In this document: in pieces, positions 41,886 to 51,770 of the stretch | Position numbering within the stretch: the stretch's first letter is position 1 | Layout of the letters: each line of letters starts with the position of its first letter | NCBI GenBank assembly: GCA_905182745.1 | Contig: CAJJCR010000010.1 | Span: forward strand, 31,724 to 95,723 | DNA from: Bacteroidetes bacterium MED-G20 | GTDB taxonomy: Bacteria; Bacteroidota; Bacteroidia; Flavobacteriales_D; Parvicellaceae | Length of the DNA stretch: 64,000 nt | Reading direction: 5' to 3' | Notes under the pieces: model-generated | Told to the model about the DNA's origin: nothing | The model's input: only the letters and a program-made list of their open reading frames with translations | Database searches by the model: none | Program-made: the position numbers and the translations under genes

Positions 41886-43183
41886 TTAAAAAGATCTGAA
41901 TAACTCGCTTTCTTTCCATAAGATAAAATTCCTTTTCTATAGATTTTTCCTGATAGCCAAGTAGTACCAATAAAAGTAATAGTCAATAAAAATAAACTAA
42001 GAATAATTTCCCATACTTCAACACTACTATCGCCAATCCCCATTGCAATTCTTACTATCATTATAATTGGGGATGTAAATGGTATTTCACTTAGCCAAAA
42101 AGCCAAAGACGAAGAAGGGTCATCAATAACTTTACTAGCCATTAGAATTGCAAATACCATGGGTATAGTTAGTGGTAAAAGAAACTGTTGTGTATCTGCT
42201 TCCTCATCTACTGCTGCCCCTATAGCTGCCATTAATCCACTGTATAATAAATACCCTCCCAAAAAGAACAATATGAAAAACACAATTAAATAAGACCACT
42301 GAACTTCGTTAATTATAAATTGAATGGCTTCGTTATTTGGATCAATTTTGAAACTATTTTTTACTAATTCATCGTTCATCTGAAGCGATGGGTTTAACTT
42401 ATCTTTTATTAGAAGAGGAATGATGGTTATAGACATAATCATGGTAACTATTGCCCAAATAATAAATTGAGTAATTCCAACTAGCCCAACGCCAATAATT
42501 TTAGCCATCATTAGTTCAAATGAAGAAACCGAGGATATTATTACTTCAACTATTCTATTTGTTTTTTCTTCAATTACTCCTCTCATTACCTGAACAGAGT
42601 AAAGAAAAATAAATCCATAAATAAAAAACGCGAGAGCTATACCTACAAACGCTTTTCTTTGAATATTTCTATTCTCTTTATTTTCAATATCAACAACATC
42701 CAAATTAATTTTAGTTTTAATGGATTTATAGGTGGAAATATCAATATTATTGAAATTAACACGATATAGTTCTATTGCTTCATTTATAATACTTGAAAGA
42801 TGTTTTTGAACACCGGTGGACGGTATTTCCTTGTACAAACACTTAGCCGTCATAGAGTTTGTTTTAATTAAATTAACCGGCAAATACACCAATAAATCTA
42901 GCTGGTCGTCTTTTTTAAAAATTTCTTGAATTTCGTTGTAGTCTTTTCCATTTGGCGCCCATTGTAGGTGGTATTTATCAGAATTTCTTAAAATACTATC
43001 GAATAAATGTGATTCATCTACTACTAGAATTTCATATTTTTCTTTGTTTTCTTGAGATAGGTAGCTAGTTAATAAAACAAATCCAAAAATCAGTAAGGGA
43101 CCTAAAAAACTCATTAAAATGAATGTTTTCTTTTTCACTCTAGTGAGATATTCTCTAGAAATTATTAATCCAATTTTACTCAT
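41870..43183 (-). CDS. ABC-2 type exporter permease (NatB-like)
   Basis: MSKIGLIISREYLTRVKKKTFILMSFLGPLLIFG...GVIEEKTNRIVEVIISSVSSFELMMAKIIGVGLVGITQF. Confidence 0.88.
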   Translation of the reverse strand: MSKIGLIISREYLTRVKKKTFILMSFLGPLLIFGFVLLTSYLSQENKEKYEILVVDESHLFDSILRNSDKYHLQWAPNGKDYNEIQEIFKKDDQLDLLVYLPVNLIKTNSMTAKCLYKEIPSTGVQKHLSSIINEAIELYRVNFNNIDISTYKSIKTKINLDVVDIENKENRNIQRKAFVGIALAFFIYGFIFLYSVQVMRGVIEEKTNRIVEVIISSVSSFELMMAKIIGVGLVGITQFIIWAIVTMIMSITIIPLLIKDKLNPSLQMNDELVKNSFKIDPNNEAIQFIINEVQWSYLIVFFILFFLGGYLLYSGLMAAIGAAVDEEADTQQFLLPLTIPMVFAILMASKVIDDPSSSLAFWLSEIPFTSPIIMIVRIAMGIGDSSVEVWEIILSLFLLTITFIGTTWLSGKIYRKGILSYGKKASYSDLFKWLKN

Positions 43184-44102
43184 CTGTCGTTGCTTTTATA
43201 AAAACATCATTGATGCTTGGGATTTTTTTATTGATTTCTAATATTTCAACGTGGTCAACTATTCCTTTAATAAATTTATTAATAGTAAAATCATTTAATA
43301 ATTTGATTTCTGCTTTATTAATATTTCCATTTAAACTTATATGATTTATGAGTTCCCATCCACCCCAGACAGCATTGGTAAAATTCATTTGGTTGCCATC
43401 ATATATAATAGTCCATAAATTTTCTTCGTAATTTTTTTTAATTTCATTAATACTTCCTTGTAGTATTTTTTTGGAGTGATTGATAATGGCAACCTCCTCG
43501 CAAATTTCTTCCACAGAATTCATGTCATGGGTTGATAAAATAATACTCGTATTATTTTTCTTAAGTTCAAGTATTTCATTTTTTATTAAAAGACTATTAA
43601 CCGGATCTAATCCACTTAATGGTTCATCTAAAATCAAAACTTTAGGTTCGTGTAATACGGTGGTAATAAATTGAATTTTTTGAGCCATTCCTTTGGAAAG
43701 ATCTTCCACTTTCTTGTTCCACCAATTTTCTGCACCAAGTTTCTCAAACCAATAACTTAATTTTTGCTTTGCATCTTTTTTTGAAAGTCCTTTTAGTTGA
43801 GCAAGATATAGAACTTGTTCACCAACTTTCATTTTTTTATACAATCCTCTTTCTTCTGGAAGATAGCCAATGGAGTGAATATGTTTTCTTGATAAAAGTT
43901 CACCGGCAAACTTTACCACTCCTTGATCTGGTTCTAGTATTTGATTGATAATTCTAATTAAAGTAGTCTTACCCGCACCATTTGGTCCTAAAAGTCCAAA
44001 AATTTTGGACTCACCAATTGAAAGGTTGATATTATCTAACGCTTTGTGGTCAGAATAGGATTTGTGAAGTCCCTGAATTTCAATTATATTTTTTGATGAC
44101 AT
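43176..44102 (-). CDS. ABC transporter ATP-binding protein (NatA-like)
   Basis: GLLGPNGAGKTTLIRIINQI, YLPEERGLYKKMKVGEQVLYLAQLKG, LSKGMAQKIQF, VLILDEPLSGLDP. Confidence 0.93.
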   Translation of the reverse strand: MSSKNIIEIQGLHKSYSDHKALDNINLSIGESKIFGLLGPNGAGKTTLIRIINQILEPDQGVVKFAGELLSRKHIHSIGYLPEERGLYKKMKVGEQVLYLAQLKGLSKKDAKQKLSYWFEKLGAENWWNKKVEDLSKGMAQKIQFITTVLHEPKVLILDEPLSGLDPVNSLLIKNEILELKKNNTSIILSTHDMNSVEEICEEVAIINHSKKILQGSINEIKKNYEENLWTIIYDGNQMNFTNAVWGGWELINHISLNGNINKAEIKLLNDFTINKFIKGIVDHVEILEINKKIPSINDVFIKATTDE

Positions 44103-44114
44103 TTATATCGAAAA

Positions 44115-45234
44115 TCAAGCAAAACGATTTTTCATCCGGTCAAAAAAGTTTTTGGTTTGATTTTGTTTAGGCTTGAAGTTATCACTTTCATTTAATTTTA
44201 GCAATAATTCTTTTTCTTCTTTAGAAATTTTTTGAGGTGTAAACACTTGAATATTCACAATCATATCTCCTCTTCCGTATCCATTCACATCTGGAATGCC
44301 CTTAGACCTTAATCTCAAATTTTTGCCACTTTGTGTCCCTGAGTGGAATTTTAATTTTAGCTTTTCCACTAACCATTGGAATTTCAATAGTTTTTCCAAT
44401 TACCGCATCTGAAAATGTAATTCCAAGTTGGTATAGTAAATCAGTTCCGTTTCTTACTAAGTGCTCGTGCTCTATTTCTTCAATTGCAATAATTAAATCA
44501 CCTGCGACACCACCTCCCGGTGCCTCATTGCCTTTTCCTTGCATACTCAATTGCATTCCTTCCTCAACTCCCGCAGGAATTTCTATTTCAATAATAGTTT
44601 CTTTTTTTTCTAAACCAGTTGCGTCTACTCCGGCTGGTCTTTTGGAAATCATTTGTCCTGAGCCTTTGCAATTCGGGCATGTTGATGCTGTTTGCATTGC
44701 ACCAAGAATAGTATTGGTAACTCTAGTAACTTGACCTGTTCCTCTGCAACTAGAACAGTTTGTGAATTCAACACCTTCCGCAGCAACTAACTTATTTACC
44801 TTTATTTTCTTTTGAACACCATTTACTATATCTTCTAAAGAAAGCCTTAATTTAACTCTAAGATTAGAACCTTTTCGAACTCTTCTTCCACCGCCACCTC
44901 GACCAAATCCACCGCCGCCACTAAAGGATGATCCGAAAATATCTCCAAAATGATCAAAAATATCATCCATAGACATTCCCCCGCCGCCGCCGCCAAATCC
45001 CTGACCACCTTCAAATGCAGCATGGCCAAACTGGTCATATTGCTGTCTTTTTTGTGCATTACTTAAGATTTCATATGCTTCTGCGGCCTCTTTGAAGCTT
45101 TGTTCAGCTGCACTATTTCCTGGATTTTTATCAGGATGGTATTTTATGGCTAACTTTCTGTAAGCTTTTTTTATTTCACTTTCAGAAGCATTTTTAGAAA
45201 GGTTTAGTGTTTCGTAATAATCTTTTTTACTCAT
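44115..45234 (-). CDS. dnaJ: Chaperone DnaJ, one frame lesion near 44340-44350; only two CXXCXGXG motifs
   Basis: MSKKDYYETLNLSKNASESEIKKAYRKLAIKYHPDKNPGN; G-rich linker; CSSCRGTG and CPNCKGSG; joining gives [32 protein letters not shown]. Confidence 0.93.
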
Positions 45235-45245
45235 TTTAAAGCTAT

Positions 45246-45770
45246 TTATTCTCCTACTACTACTTTGGCAAATCTTATTACTTTTTCATTTAAGGTATAT
45301 CCCTTTTCAATAACATCCATAACTTTGCCTTTCATTTTGTTTTTCGTTGCAGGTATTTTAGTAATAGCTTCATGTATATCAGGATCAAAGCTCTTACCTA
45401 TTGACTCCATAGGCCTCAAACCTTGATTTTTTAAGGTTTTATATATTTTATTGTGTATCAACTCAAACCCTTCTTTTATAGTAGATATTTCTTCCACTTT
45501 TTCATTATTTGCTATTGCTCTCTCAAAGTCATCTAAAATTGGGATGATTTCTTTCAAAACATTTTCACTTGCGTTGGTAATAATGTCTATTTTTTCTCTG
45601 GCAGTTCTTTTTCTGTAATTCTCAAACTCTGAATACAATCTAACGTACTTGTCTTTGAAATCAATATTAATTTCCTTAACAACGCTATCTGCAGAAGACT
45701 CTTTAGTTGAATCTACTTTTATTTCTTCTTGTAATTCCTCTTTTAATTTTTTCTTATTCTTTGACTTCAT
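45246..45770 (-). CDS. grpE: Nucleotide exchange factor GrpE
   Basis: YSEFENYRKRTAREK...ILDDFERAI...GLRPMESIGKSFDPDIHEAITKIPA. Confidence 0.94.
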   Translation of the reverse strand: MKSKNKKKLKEELQEEIKVDSTKESSADSVVKEINIDFKDKYVRLYSEFENYRKRTAREKIDIITNASENVLKEIIPILDDFERAIANNEKVEEISTIKEGFELIHNKIYKTLKNQGLRPMESIGKSFDPDIHEAITKIPATKNKMKGKVMDVIEKGYTLNEKVIRFAKVVVGE

Positions 45771-45824
45771 TTCAAATAAATATTTTGTAATTGTCTTGCA
45801 AATTACGAACCAAATGTAAAATAC

Positions 45825-45835
45825 GACAAAGTGTC
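45825..45835. promoter_or_regulatory. Inverted repeat GACA-AAG-TGTC upstream of grpE-dnaJ, adjacent to a TACATTTG -7-like box (45811-45818, minus strand)
   Basis: Read directly from the sequence cgacaaagtgtca; regulatory role inferred. Confidence 0.35.
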
Positions 45836-45869
45836 ATATTTCATATTTAGTCAATAGTTAGTAATCTTA

Positions 45870-46403
45870 TTAAAGTGATTTTACCAACTTATCAATTTGT
45901 TGGTGAAGTGCAATTCCTCTTAGGTTTTTTGATATTATTCTACCTTCCGAATCTATCAAAAAATTGTATGGAATTCCTCTTACGCCATAGGCGGTTGCGC
46001 TCTGACTTGCCCACCCGTTAAGATCGCTGACATGTTCTTTCCAGATTAATTTATCTTTTAAAATTGCATTTTCCCATGCAGACTTATTTTTATCCAAAGA
46101 AACACTGTAAATTTTAAAGCCTTTTGCATCTTTAAATTTGCTTTTTGAATATTTATTGTATGCAGCAACTATATTAGGATTTTCTCTTCTGCATGGTCCA
46201 CACCAGGAAGCCCAAAAGTCAATTAAAACAATATTGCCTTTTAAAGAGGATAGTTTAATATTATCGCCATTTGGGTTTTTCAAATCTAAATCTGGTGCAA
46301 TGTTTCCAATATTCAATCCTGGTTTATCTTGATCTGTAGTCTGAGCTACAAAGTTACCAGTGCAAATTAAAATGCTTAGAATAATAAAATTTAAAGTTTT
46401 CAT
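45870..46403 (-). CDS. TlpA/ResA-like thiol-disulfide oxidoreductase
   Basis: Signal peptide; NIVLIDFWASWCGPCRRENPNIV ... GVRGIPYNFLIDSEGRII. Confidence 0.92.
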   Translation of the reverse strand: MKTLNFIILSILICTGNFVAQTTDQDKPGLNIGNIAPDLDLKNPNGDNIKLSSLKGNIVLIDFWASWCGPCRRENPNIVAAYNKYSKSKFKDAKGFKIYSVSLDKNKSAWENAILKDKLIWKEHVSDLNGWASQSATAYGVRGIPYNFLIDSEGRIISKNLRGIALHQQIDKLVKSL

Positions 46404-46428
46404 ATTTATTTCTAATTAATATGTTAAC

Positions 46429-47739
46429 TTAATCAATTCTCTTTATCTGAGCTCCTAGGTTAAGTAACCTTTCTTCAATATTTTCATAACCCCTATCAAT
46501 TTGTTCAATATTAAGGACGGTGCTTTTACCTTCGGCGGACAAAGCTGCTATTAAAAGTGAAACACCAGCTCGTATATCTGGAGAAGTCATTTTAATTCCT
46601 TTTAAAGATGCTTTCCTGTCTAATCCAATTACTGTAGCTCTATGAGGGTCACATAATATAATTTGTGCACCCATATCAATTAGTTTGTCTACAAAAAACA
46701 ATCTGCTTTCAAACATTTTTTGGTGAATTAAAACACTGCCTCTTGCCTGAGTTGCTGTCACTAGAATTATACTTAATAAATCTGGTGTAAATCCTGGCCA
46801 TGGAGCATCTGAAATTGTCATAATAGAACCATCAATAAAAGATTCTATTTCGTAATTTTCTTGTGATGGTATAAATATATCATCTCCTTTTCTCTCCAGC
46901 TTAATACCTAATTTCCTAAATACGCTGGGAATCATCCCTAGTTTCTGGTAGGCAACGTTTTTAATTAGTATTTCTGATTGAGTCATGGCAGCCAATCCAA
47001 TAAAACTCCCAATTTCTATCATGTCTGGAAGAATCGTATGAGAACATCCATCTAGCTTTTCAACACCATTAATTCTAATTTTATTAGAACCAAGACCAGT
47101 TATATTAGCTCCCATACTGTTGAGCATTTCACAAAGTTGTTGAATATATGGTTCACAAGCAGCGTTGTAAATGGTCGTCTCTCCTTTGGCTAAAACAGCT
47201 GCCATAACGATATTTGCTGTCCCGGTTACTGAAGCTTCGTCTAGCAACATATAGGTGCCTTGAAGGCCATTTGGTGAATGTGCTTTGTAAAAATTGGTAT
47301 CTTTATCGAAGTCAAACTCTGCACCAAGATTTTGAAATCCTATAAAATGTGTATCTAACCTTCTTCTGCCAATTTTATCTCCTCCAGGTTTTGGAATATA
47401 ACCTTTGCCAAACCTAGCTAAAAGTGGCCCAACTACCATAATAGAACCTCTCAGGCTTGCGCCTTTCTTTTTAAAGTCATCAGAGGTCATTATATCTACA
47501 TCTACCTCATCTGCTTTGAAGCTGTAAGAGCCTTTTTTGAGTTTTTTTATTTTAACTCCTAAAGTTGATAGTAAATCAATGAGTTTATTAACATCAATTA
47601 TATCAGGAATATTATTAATAATTACTTCTTTTTCGGTTAATAAAACTGCATTAATAACCTGAAGAGCTTCATTTTTAGCTCCCTGTGGAGTTATCTCTCC
47701 TTTAAGTTTTTTGCCTCCAATTATTTCAAAAGCTCCCAT
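46429..47739 (-). CDS. murA: UDP-N-acetylglucosamine 1-carboxyvinyltransferase
   Basis: GAFEIIGGKKLKGEITPQGAKNEALQVINAVLL...GCSHTILPDMIEIGSFIGLAAM...GSVLIHQKMFESRLFFVDKLIDMGAQI. Confidence 0.96.
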   Translation of the reverse strand: MGAFEIIGGKKLKGEITPQGAKNEALQVINAVLLTEKEVIINNIPDIIDVNKLIDLLSTLGVKIKKLKKGSYSFKADEVDVDIMTSDDFKKKGASLRGSIMVVGPLLARFGKGYIPKPGGDKIGRRRLDTHFIGFQNLGAEFDFDKDTNFYKAHSPNGLQGTYMLLDEASVTGTANIVMAAVLAKGETTIYNAACEPYIQQLCEMLNSMGANITGLGSNKIRINGVEKLDGCSHTILPDMIEIGSFIGLAAMTQSEILIKNVAYQKLGMIPSVFRKLGIKLERKGDDIFIPSQENYEIESFIDGSIMTISDAPWPGFTPDLLSIILVTATQARGSVLIHQKMFESRLFFVDKLIDMGAQIILCDPHRATVIGLDRKASLKGIKMTSPDIRAGVSLLIAALSAEGKSTVLNIEQIDRGYENIEERLLNLGAQIKRID

Positions 47740-48382
47740 TGTACTTTCTTCGGTTTTTATTTTTTGGATAGTTCTTACTGTTGTTTGTTTTCTTTTTCTT
47801 GAATGCTTTTACAATATCATTAGTATCTCTAAGTTTGTCAGAAGTGATAGTTAATTTACCTTCCGAAAGATCTTCTAACTGCTTAATGATTAAACCGTCG
47901 CTCACTGAATCTCTGTTCCACTGAAGATAAGACGTCTTAAGAAGATTAGCAATATGTTTCACCAGTTTTTCTTTATCTGTTCCCTCTTTAAGTTCTGTAG
48001 CTGCTTTCACCATGTCTTCCATTATTTTCCCATAGTGCTTAAATTTTATTGCATTACTTGGATATGGAACTTCTTCTGGTTTTGATTGATAAAGTTCTTT
48101 CTCTGGTTTTTTGTATGGAGATTCTACGTCAAGTTCAAAATTTGCTATTATATGAAGATGAGCCCATAGTTTTTGAGCATGCTCCTCACTATTATTGTTA
48201 TTTTTTGTGTTTGGATTTATTAAATCCATGACTTTAACAATAACATTTACACATTTTTGTCTCTCATCTTTGTCCTCAATTTTTATGGCGTGTTCCACCA
48301 TTTTATGAATATTCCTTCCATATTCAGGTATTGCTAATTTTTCCATTTCTGTGTTGTATCCCAACTCTAGTGTTGATCTCAT
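47726..48382 (-). CDS. DUF4290 domain protein
   Basis: YNTEMEKLAIPEYGRNIHKMVEHAIKIEDKDERQKCVNVIVKVMDLINP; located next to murA. Confidence 0.85.
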   Translation of the reverse strand: MRSTLELGYNTEMEKLAIPEYGRNIHKMVEHAIKIEDKDERQKCVNVIVKVMDLINPNTKNNNNSEEHAQKLWAHLHIIANFELDVESPYKKPEKELYQSKPEEVPYPSNAIKFKHYGKIMEDMVKAATELKEGTDKEKLVKHIANLLKTSYLQWNRDSVSDGLIIKQLEDLSEGKLTITSDKLRDTNDIVKAFKKKKTNNSKNYPKNKNRRKYNGSF

Positions 48383-48443
48383 AATAAAATTGTGTGAAAT
48401 TCTGCTTCAAATGTAGCAATTTAACGGAACAATACAATCAATT

Positions 48444-50714
48444 TTAAATCAATTGAAGTTTGGCAAATTTTAATAACAATTGTTTTTGACCTGCGCTAGG
48501 AAAATAAACTGTAGCTTTTGTATTTGGAAAATCACCATTTAGTTCAACCACTTTTCCTTTCCCAAATCGTTCATGAACTACTTGATCTCCAATTTTTATT
48601 TTTAAAATATCCTGTTCTTTATTGTAACTAGCACTATTATAGTTGTTACTTACTTTTTTAAGATGGGCCAATGGTTTACTAAATTTATTTTTTAATGGCT
48701 GCGATGAAGATTTTGAAAAACTTTTTTTGAAAGGTTCAGAAGTTCTTTTTCTTGAAAAGGTATGGTCGATATATTTTGGATCTAGTTCTTCCAAAAATCT
48801 ACTTGGCTCACACTGTATCAAATTCCCCCACCTAAATCTAGTTACAGCGTAAGATAAAGTCAAGTTTGCTTTTGCTCTTGTAACTGCAACATAAAACAAT
48901 CTTCTTTCTTCTTCTAGATCAGGTTTTGAATTTTTTGCCAACATTGAGGGGAATAAATCTTCTTCCATTCCAACAACATGTATATTAGAAAATTCTAATC
49001 CTTTGCAGCATGAATAGTCATTAAAGAAACTTTATTAATATCATCCTTCTTCCCCCTTATCTGCATCAGTTAGTAAGTGCAACATCAATTAAAAAATCTC
49101 CTAGTGCAACAAGTGAATCTTCCTCGGAGTTTTTGGAGAATTCTTGAATTCCATTTAATAGTTCTTGAACATTTTCAAATCGGACAATTCCCTCTGGAGT
49201 TCTATCGACTACTTAAATCTCTAATTAATCCTGTGTTTTTAGCTATTTCTAAGGCTAGCTCATATGCATCAGATTTATTTAATCTAGAGTTGTAATTTAA
49301 GATCATAGAGGTGAATTGATCTAGCTTGCTTCTTGTTCCGCTATTAACTTCAAATCCAAATAGATCTGGATCTTTCAAAACAGCCCAAAGAGAAACATCT
49401 CTTTCGTTGGCACATATTATTGCTTTATTTATGGTTGTATGACCAATTCCTCTTTTAGGATAATTAATGATTCTTTTGAGGGCTTCTTCATCATTCAAAT
49501 TAGCCGATAATCTGTAATAGGCTAATAAGATCTTTAATTTCTTTTCTTTGATAAAAAGACAAGCCACCATAAATTTTATACGGTATGTTTAATTTTCTTA
49601 AAGCTTCTTCAAAAGATCTCGATTGTGCATTTGTTCTGTAAAGAATAGCAAAATTTTTATAGGAAATACTTTGTGAAACTGAACTGTCAAAAATGCTGTT
49701 AGCTATCACTTTTCCTTCTTCATTGTCAGAATAACTTTTTACTATTTTTATTTTACTTCCAGTTATATTTTCTGTCCATACATTTTTTTTAATCTTGATC
49801 TTTATTGATTCTTATTATGCTATTTGCAGCCTCTACAATGTTTTTAGTAGATCTATAATTCTGTTCCAATTTAAACATTTGATAGTCTGGGTAATCTTTT
49901 CTAAAGTTTAATATATTTTTAATATTTGCTCCTCTAAAGGAATAGATTGACTGAGCATCATCTCCCACAACACAAATGTTTTCAAAGCGTGCTGCTAGAG
50001 ATTTTATTATTAAATACTGAGCATGGTTGGTATCTTGGTATTCGTCTACTAGAATGTATTTGAACTTGTCTTGGTATTTATAGAGAACTTCAGGGTTTTG
50101 TTTTATAAAACATTTGTTTTAAATAATAAGTCGTCAAAGTCCATAGCAGAAGCTCTAAAACATCTTTGACTGTAAGTCATATATATATCGCCAATTTGTG
50201 GTCTTCCAGTAGATCGATCAGTTGATTTTATCTCACTGTCATTTATGTAGTTTTCTGGACCAATTAAACTAGTTTTTTGCAGCAGAAATTCTGTTGTATA
50301 TAATGCCAGCTTTGTAAAGTTTGTCGTCTAATTTTTTTTCTTTTACAATCGTTTTAATTAAGCTTTTGGCATCTTGCGTATCATAAATTGTAAAATTGGA
50401 AGGAAATCCGATTTTTTCGTGTTCAATTCTAAGAATTCTAGCAAAAACAGAATGAAAGGTCCCCATCCAAATATTTCTAGAGTTTTCTGAACCAACCATT
50501 GTTGAGATTCGCTCTTTCATTTCTTGGGCCGCCTTGTTTGTAAAGGTTAAAGAAAGAATATTAAATGGATCAATTCCATTTTCTATTAAATATGCAATTC
50601 TATGAGTCAACACTTTTGTTTTCCAGATCCAGCACCAGCAATCACCATTATTGGGCCATTAATTACTTTTGTTGCTTCAGTTTGAGATTTATTGAGTCCT
50701 TGAAGTACGTCCAT
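48444..50714 (-). CDS. UvrD/PcrA-type DNA helicase, interrupted by many single-base frame lesions
   Basis: [32 protein letters not shown]-(T)[38 protein letters not shown] ... [10 protein letters not shown] ... [21 protein letters not shown] ... [20 protein letters not shown]. Confidence 0.9.
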
Positions 50715-50853
50715 TTTTTGTTGTTCCAATTAATATTGAAAATTAATAATTTTTTTGTTTTGTAAATAACAATAATTTTAGCTATATCCACACAATAAAT
50801 AAATAATAAATAACTCTCAGTAAATAAACATTTTAAAAATAATCGATGATGTA

Positions 50854-50883
50854 TTGGATTTTTAAGATATTCTCATACCTTTG
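50854..50883 (+). promoter_or_regulatory. Bacteroidota-type sigma-ABfr promoter upstream of rpsL operon
   Basis: TTG (50854-50856) - N19 - TACCTTTG (50876-50883), matching TTTG/TAnnTTTG; 29 bp upstream of the rpsL ATG. Confidence 0.7.
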
Positions 50884-50912
50884 CAAGCCGAAAAATCAAT
50901 AAATAAAATAAA

Positions 50913-51290
50913 ATGCCAACGATTCAGCAGTTAGTAAGAAAGGGTAGACAAACTAAGGTAAAAGTTAGTAAATCTATTGCATTAAATTCTTGTCCACAGA
51001 GGAGAGGAGTGTGTGTTAGAGTATACACTACCACACCAAAAAAACCCAACTCTGCAATGAGAAAAGTTGCGAGAGTTAGACTTACCAATGGAAAAGAAGT
51101 TAATGCTTATATCGGCGGTGAAGGACATAATTTACAAGAACATAGTATTGTTCTAGTTAGAGGAGGAAGAGTTAAAGATCTACCAGGAGTTAGATACCAT
51201 ATAGTTAGAGGAGCTTTGGATACAGCAGGTGTAGAAGGAAGATCACAGAGAAGATCTAAATATGGTACTAAAAAAGTTAAAAAGAAATAA
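50913..51290 (+). CDS. rpsL: 30S ribosomal protein S12
   Basis: [17 protein letters not shown]...[37 protein letters not shown]. Confidence 0.98.
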   Translation: MPTIQQLVRKGRQTKVKVSKSIALNSCPQRRGVCVRVYTTTPKKPNSAMRKVARVRLTNGKEVNAYIGGEGHNLQEHSIVLVRGGRVKDLPGVRYHIVRGALDTAGVEGRSQRRSKYGTKKVKKK

Positions 51291-51297
51291 CTATTAG

Positions 51298-51765
51298 ATG
51301 AGAAGAAGAACAGCAAAAAAGCACATTATTTTACCAGATCCTAAGTTTAAGGATACTGAGGTAACAAAATTTGTAAATAGTCTTATGGTAGATGGTAAGA
51401 AAAATATTGCTTTCAATATTTTTTATGATTCTATAGCTATAGTTTCCGAAAAATCTTCGGAGGACGGTTTAGAGATATGGAAAAAAGCAGTAGCAAATAT
51501 TACTCCTGCTGTTGAAGTTAAAAGTAGAAGAGTAGGTGGAGCAACATTCCAAATTCCAACACCAGTAAGGGATAGCAGAAAAAGATCCTTAGCAATTAAA
51601 TGGCTAATTGGTTTTTCTCAGAAAAGAAATGAAAAGACCATGAGTGAGAAATTAGCAGGAGAAATCTTGGCAGCATCCAAAGAAGAAGGAGCTGCATTTA
51701 AGAAAAAAGAAGACGTTCATAGAATGGCAGAAGCCAATAAAGCATTTTCACATTTCAGGTTTTAG
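51298..51765 (+). CDS. rpsG: 30S ribosomal protein S7
   Basis: [17 protein letters not shown]...[30 protein letters not shown]. Confidence 0.98.
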   Translation: MRRRTAKKHIILPDPKFKDTEVTKFVNSLMVDGKKNIAFNIFYDSIAIVSEKSSEDGLEIWKKAVANITPAVEVKSRRVGGATFQIPTPVRDSRKRSLAIKWLIGFSQKRNEKTMSEKLAGEILAASKEEGAAFKKKEDVHRMAEANKAFSHFRF

Positions 51766-51770
51766 TAGAC

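Noticed and set aside
44333-44734. Plus-strand 133 aa ORF opposite dnaJ
   Set aside because: Shadow of the dnaJ coding strand; no start context or family resemblance.
44880-45000. GC-rich repeat-like stretch (ccgccgccgccgcc)
   Set aside because: It encodes the normal Gly/Phe-rich linker of DnaJ, not a separate repeat element.
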